Shown here: piece by piece, positions 21,298-24,893 of the stretch
Position numbering within the stretch: position 1 is the first letter of the stretch
Layout of the letters: every line of letters starts with the position of its first letter
DNA from: JBHAEP01 sp041855665
Lineage (GTDB): Bacteria > Patescibacteriota > Saccharimonadia > Saccharimonadales > Saccharimonadaceae
NCBI GenBank assembly: GCA_041855665.1
Contig: JBHAEP010000038.1
Coordinates: 1 to 24,893 of the forward strand
Length of the DNA stretch: 24,893 nucleotides
Reading direction: 5' to 3'
The notes under the pieces: model-generated
What the model was told of the DNA's origin: nothing
The model's input: the letters and a program-made list of their open reading frames with translations, nothing else
Database searches by the model: none
Translations under genes and position numbers: made by a program

Positions 21298-23745
21298 ATG
21301 GGTAAGAAATTACATTTTCTGGGTGAATATATTTTTAATCACCCCAAAAGAATTGTAGCCGCCTGGCTGGTTATTCTGGTTGTGGCAGTTGGTGCTGGCG
21401 TGCTAAATTATCAAAAGTTAAGTAATGCGATTACTATTCCGGGGACTCAAGCACAGCAGGCGCTGGATAAAATGCAGGAAACTTTTCCAGATTTGGGTGC
21501 CGGCAGCGGACGGATTGCGTTTAAGTCATTAGACGGCCCTATAGCTTCGCATAAATCAGAGATTGACAATCTACTAAATGAAGTATCTGAGGTTGACGGT
21601 GTTCAGCGAGTGATTAATCCTTTCCAGGTCGAAGGGTTGATCAGCCAAACCGATAATAGCATTGCCTATGCGGCAGTTCAGATGAAAGACGGTGCAGGTT
21701 CAATATCTGAAGAGTCTCTTAATAAAATAGCTGATCTAACAAATAGCGTTGCCAATGAAAGGCTCGAGGTAGCTCGAGGTGGCGACTTAATTAGTCAGGC
21801 TCCAGGTGAGATTTTGGGAGTTGGAGAAGTTGTTGGAGTTGGGATTGCTCTTTTGGTGTTGATTATCACTTTTGCCTCGATTGTAGCTGCCGGCATGCCG
21901 ATAGTTGTCGCTATTATTGCCGTCGGTGTTAGTATGGGCGGTCTCTTTGGACTCAGTAAAGTTTTGGATTTAAACGCAACTACTCCAGTGATGGCTATTA
22001 TGCTTGGCTTGGCGGTTGGTATAGACTATTCTTTGTTTATTATTAGTAAATATTTGTTTTACCGCAGGGAAGGATATGCTCCTGACGTTGCAGCCGGTAA
22101 GGCATCGGGTACGGCCGGAAATGCTGTAATCTTTGCTGCTATGACAGTTGTTATTGCGCTTTCTGCTCTTTCTGTGGCTGGAATTCCATTCATGACTATT
22201 ATGGGTCTTGCGGGTGCTGCTACTGTGGCGATGGCGGCGATTGTTGCGGTTACATTAATTCCAGCCTTGCTTGGGATTGCGGGTAATAAAGTTTTAAGTG
22301 TAAAGATTCGACGTGCGCTAAAAAAGAGCGATGGTAAAATTCACCACCAAAACATCAGCAAGAAAACACCAGCTTATAAATGGGCGAATACAATAGTAAA
22401 ATATCCAATCTTATTTATTGTTTTAGTGGTTGGTCTTGCGGGGGTTTTGACTTACCCTGTACTAGACCTAAAACTAGGGCTTCCTAGTGATAAATTTGCG
22501 GCAGAGGATTCCACTCAGAGAAAAGCTTACGATATTTTAACTGAAGGATTCGGTGAGGGTGATAACTACACTATTGCAGTATTTACCGAAGGCATCCAGC
22601 CCGTGGATGATGCTGCGAAAAATGCCATTAGTGAACAGGTTCGAGCGAAGATTGACCAGGAGGTGGCTGTTCAAAAACAGCAGGCCGAAGCTGAGATTCA
22701 GTCTAGAATTGCGAGTGCCAGCTCAATAGAAGAGGTGATGATGATTCAGCAGGCTGCTTTAGCTAAGCAATCTACTGCAGAGTCTCAAATCCAGGAGCAA
22801 TATACTGTTCAAACAGAAAAAGCTATTGCTGAATACGGTAAATTTTATTATGCGAACCAGGTTGCAGAAAAATTAAAATCCGGAATTGAAAATTCAGATA
22901 TCGACGTTAGTATAAAGAGTGCAAATCCGGTTGCGGCGACCGAAGATGGTGTAAAGGCTGTTATTCAGGTCACTCCAGAGATAAAAGACGGAGATGGTGA
23001 TAAAAAAGCACGAGAATTAATTGCCTGGCTTCGGAGCGATGAAGCTAAGAAAGCTATAGATTCAAGCAGCGTTGAGATGAGCGTAACCGGATCGACTGCG
23101 ATGCAAGATGATATTGAAGTTAAGCTAGCTGAAGCTTTGCCGTTATATCTAGCTGTTGTAATAGGACTATCTTTGTTGATTTTGGTTGTGGCATTTAGGT
23201 CAATATTAGTACCGATTAAGGCTACTTTAGGATTCTTAATATCAGTTGGCGTTATGTTTGGTGCTATGGTTGCAGTTTTCCAGTGGGGTTGGTTTGGTAT
23301 TGCCGAATCTACTGGTCCATTGATGAGCTTTATTCCAATTATTGCAATCGGAATATTGTTTGGTCTCGCTATGGATTATGAATTTTTCCTAGTGTCTAGC
23401 ATGCACGAGGCTTATGAGCATAGTGATAAATCTAAAAAATCAGCCAAAGAATCTATTGTCAAAGGTTTTGCATCTAGCGCACGAGTAGTTACTGCTGCGG
23501 CTGTGATTATGATTGCTGTTTTTGCTGGATTTATCTTTAATCACGATCAAACCATTAAAGCCATAGGTCTTGGATTGGCGGTTGGTGTTTTTGTCGATGC
23601 ATTTATTGTCCGTATGACTCTAGTGCCAGCAATTTTGAGCATTCTGGGTAGGTCGGCTTGGTGGATGCCGCGTTGGATGGATAAGGTTGTTCCCAAAATA
23701 TCCATTGAAGGCGAATCCGACGACGATTTAAAATCAAATAAGTAA
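21298..23745 (+). CDS. MMPL/RND-family transporter
   Basis: 815 residues from the ATG at 21298, chosen because AAAGGAG sits 5 nt upstream; the frame extends to a TTG at 21262, but that overlaps the promoter. The layout is a duplicated RND/MMPL fold: TM1 at about 18-38, an exterior loop, a five-helix bundle containing MLGLAVGIDYSLFIISKY, then the second half with a helix, a larger loop and a bundle containing IGILFGLAMDYEFFLVSSM. The paired GxxxDY motifs are the usual proton-relay sites. The second loop includes a Gln/Ala/Glu-rich, probably coiled-coil stretch (about 445-520). MMPL proteins move lipids or hydrophobic compounds; the substrate here is unknown. Divergent from xfp. Confidence 0.93.
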   Translation: MGKKLHFLGEYIFNHPKRIVAAWLVILVVAVGAGVLNYQKLSNAITIPGTQAQQALDKMQETFPDLGAGSGRIAFKSLDGPIASHKSEIDNLLNEVSEVDGVQRVINPFQVEGLISQTDNSIAYAAVQMKDGAGSISEESLNKIADLTNSVANERLEVARGGDLISQAPGEILGVGEVVGVGIALLVLIITFASIVAAGMPIVVAIIAVGVSMGGLFGLSKVLDLNATTPVMAIMLGLAVGIDYSLFIISKYLFYRREGYAPDVAAGKASGTAGNAVIFAAMTVVIALSALSVAGIPFMTIMGLAGAATVAMAAIVAVTLIPALLGIAGNKVLSVKIRRALKKSDGKIHHQNISKKTPAYKWANTIVKYPILFIVLVVGLAGVLTYPVLDLKLGLPSDKFAAEDSTQRKAYDILTEGFGEGDNYTIAVFTEGIQPVDDAAKNAISEQVRAKIDQEVAVQKQQAEAEIQSRIASASSIEEVMMIQQAALAKQSTAESQIQEQYTVQTEKAIAEYGKFYYANQVAEKLKSGIENSDIDVSIKSANPVAATEDGVKAVIQVTPEIKDGDGDKKARELIAWLRSDEAKKAIDSSSVEMSVTGSTAMQDDIEVKLAEALPLYLAVVIGLSLLILVVAFRSILVPIKATLGFLISVGVMFGAMVAVFQWGWFGIAESTGPLMSFIPIIAIGILFGLAMDYEFFLVSSMHEAYEHSDKSKKSAKESIVKGFASSARVVTAAAVIMIAVFAGFIFNHDQTIKAIGLGLAVGVFVDAFIVRMTLVPAILSILGRSAWWMPRWMDKVVPKISIEGESDDDLKSNK

Positions 23746-23750
23746 ACTGT

Positions 23751-23788
23751 ATATGGCGTCCACTTTAAAATGTGGGCGTCATATTTTA
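23751..23788 (+). terminator. Terminator of the MMPL gene
   Basis: A 13-pair stem (23751-23763 with 23772-23784, two G-T pairs), loop TTTAAAAT, then TTTAT. Its T tract runs into the uvrC -10 box. Confidence 0.82.
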
Positions 23789-23792
23789 TACT
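23787..23792 (+). promoter_or_regulatory. -10 box of uvrC
   Basis: TATACT ending 6 nt before GTG 23799, the same geometry as trhO and the DedA gene, so a leaderless mRNA with a GTG start is predicted. No good -35; the upstream space is taken by the terminator hairpin. Confidence 0.5.
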
Positions 23793-23798
23793 GAAATA

Positions 23799-24893
23799 GT
23801 GAATGTACAGCTTGAAGAAAAACTAAAAACCTTGCCCAAAAAACCAGGGGTTTATTTTCATAAGGATAAAAACGGTGAAGTTATTTATGTTGGCAAGGCG
23901 GCTTCTTTGAGAAATAGGGTGCGTCAATATTTTCAAGATTCTAGAGGTAAGGACAATAAAACTCTGGCGTTGGTTAATGAAATATACGACACTGATTGGA
24001 TTGAGGTAGAGAGTGAAGTTGATGCTTTATTTTTAGAAAATGAAATGGTAAAGCGCTATATGCCTCGATATAATATTTTGCTGCGTGATGACAAAAGTCA
24101 GACTTATGTGCGAATAAATATGAAGGATGAATGGCCGATAGTGAGCTTTACACGCAATCCGATTGATGATGGTGCGGAGTATTTTGGACCATTTTATAAT
24201 GGAGTGGCGCTCAAAAGGGCTGTGAGGTATTTGCGAAAGGTTTTTCCTTATTTAACTAAAGAACGTCGTCCGGGGCAATCAAGGCTTGATGAAGATTTGG
24301 GCTTAAGTCCTAAGGAGTCTGAAGGAAGTGATTTATATAAATCCAACCTTCGTAAATTGATTCAGTATATAAAGGGTAATAGGGTGGCTATTACAAAAGA
24401 TCTCGAGCGAGACATGAAGACTGCTGCCGGTTTGCATGATTTTGAAAATGCCGCCAAGATTCGCAACCGCCTTCGCGCAATGCAAGAGCTTCAAAATCGT
24501 GTGATGTTTGGTGATAGGGAATTTTTAGATATTTCTAAAGATCGTGCTTTGGCTGATTTGTCGAAAATTTTTAATTCAAATAAAAACTTTGCCAGAATAG
24601 AAGGCTTTGATATTTCTCATATGGGTGGCGAAAATGTTGTGGCTAGCATGGTTGTTTTTACGAATGGAGCTAGCGACCGTTCCGAGTATCGTAAATTTAA
24701 GGTTTCTGAAAAAAATGATGATACGGGGAATATTTACCAGGTGATTTACCGTAGATTTAGCCCTAGAAATATTAAACAATGGGGCTTACCCGATTTGGTT
24801 TTGATTGACGGCGGAAAGGGTCAATTGAAGGCGGCAATTCAGGCGCTAAAAGAACATGAATTAAAAATTCCAATCATTTCAATCGCTAAGCGA
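23799..24893 (+). CDS. uvrC: Excinuclease ABC subunit C (UvrC), 3'-partial
   Basis: The frame is open from GTG 23799 to the window edge (365 residues; the family is usually about 600). UvrC makes both incisions in nucleotide excision repair. The GIY-YIG domain is at 1-95: GVY (17-19), YVG (30-32), Arg40 and the metal-ligand Glu80 in LFLENEMVK. The UVR motif that contacts UvrB is at about 201-231 (DFENAAKIRNRL). The C-terminal RNase H-like nuclease begins with FDISHMGG (Asp271) and LIDGGKGQL (Asp337). GTG is preferred over the out-of-frame ATG at 23803 because it starts the conserved N-terminus (LKTLPKKPGVYF) and sits 6 nt after a -10 box. The central Cys-rich region is replaced: no cysteine occurs in all 365 residues. 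Confidence 0.95.
   Translation, partial: MNVQLEEKLKTLPKKPGVYFHKDKNGEVIYVGKAASLRNRVRQYFQDSRGKDNKTLALVNEIYDTDWIEVESEVDALFLENEMVKRYMPRYNILLRDDKSQTYVRINMKDEWPIVSFTRNPIDDGAEYFGPFYNGVALKRAVRYLRKVFPYLTKERRPGQSRLDEDLGLSPKESEGSDLYKSNLRKLIQYIKGNRVAITKDLERDMKTAAGLHDFENAAKIRNRLRAMQELQNRVMFGDREFLDISKDRALADLSKIFNSNKNFARIEGFDISHMGGENVVASMVVFTNGASDRSEYRKFKVSEKNDDTGNIYQVIYRRFSPRNIKQWGLPDLVLIDGGKGQLKAAIQALKEHELKIPIISIAKR

Noticed and set aside
1..24893. CRISPR array, insertion sequence, prophage or tRNA gene.
   Set aside because: No regularly spaced repeats, transposase, integrase, phage structural block or tRNA cloverleaf was seen. The baseplate-J-like similarity is a membrane protein domain, not evidence of a prophage.

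Overview
The window is most likely chromosomal DNA of a small-genome Patescibacteria/CPR bacterium, with Candidatus Saccharibacteria (TM7) the best guess. The reasons are a membrane-anchored baseplate-J-like protein of the kind found in that group, a full-length xylulose-5-P/fructose-6-P phosphoketolase, an E. coli-like exonuclease I, AT-rich compact genes and few Shine-Dalgarno sites. UGA is a stop (permease gene, 15942-15944) and no gene reads through an in-frame TGA, which argues against the UGA=Gly code of Absconditabacteria and Gracilibacteria. This is inference from gene content; no 16S or marker tree was possible.

Layout. (1) 1-2997: an overlapping operon of a 5'-truncated baseplate-J-like membrane protein, ruvX and mltG. 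(2) 3004-4482: a strong promoter, a ~225-nt potentially structured leader, a secreted LysM-LysM-CHAP wall hydrolase and a terminator. (3) 4482-7255: obgE-sbcB, ending in a terminator shared with a convergent small membrane protein gene. (4) 7603-8813: two consecutive promoter-leader-ORF-terminator cassettes, an ancient tandem duplication of a gene for an unrecognised C-terminally anchored protein. (5) 8846-11715: uvrA. (6) 11729-13294: a DedA/VTT membrane protein gene divergent from the gene for ribosomal protein L25/Ctc. (7) 13316-15985: a MacB/LolCDE-type ABC ATPase plus FtsX-like permease, convergent with an ABC exporter (to 17765). (8) 17816-18798: trhO, a tRNA U34 hydroxylase. (9) 18807-21179: xfp, convergent with trhO and divergent from an MMPL/RND-family transporter gene (21298-23745). 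(10) 23787-24893: uvrC, 3'-truncated by the window edge and starting with GTG.

How the genes fit together. Most are housekeeping or cell-envelope functions: peptidoglycan processing (mltG, LysM-CHAP), lipid or small-molecule transport (MMPL, two ABC systems, DedA), nucleotide excision repair (uvrA, uvrC), DNA end processing (sbcB), ribosome assembly and translation (obgE, L25, trhO) and fermentative carbon metabolism (xfp). No mobile element, CRISPR array, tRNA or rRNA was seen.

The less ordinary signals are non-coding. They are the duplicated cassette with a covarying 5'-UTR hairpin, the long-range-paired leader of the LysM-CHAP gene, and a split in start signals. About half the transcription units have a -10 box 6-10 nt from the start codon (leaderless), while the others have a leader with a Shine-Dalgarno site. 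UvrC also lacks every cysteine through the region that normally binds an Fe-S cluster.
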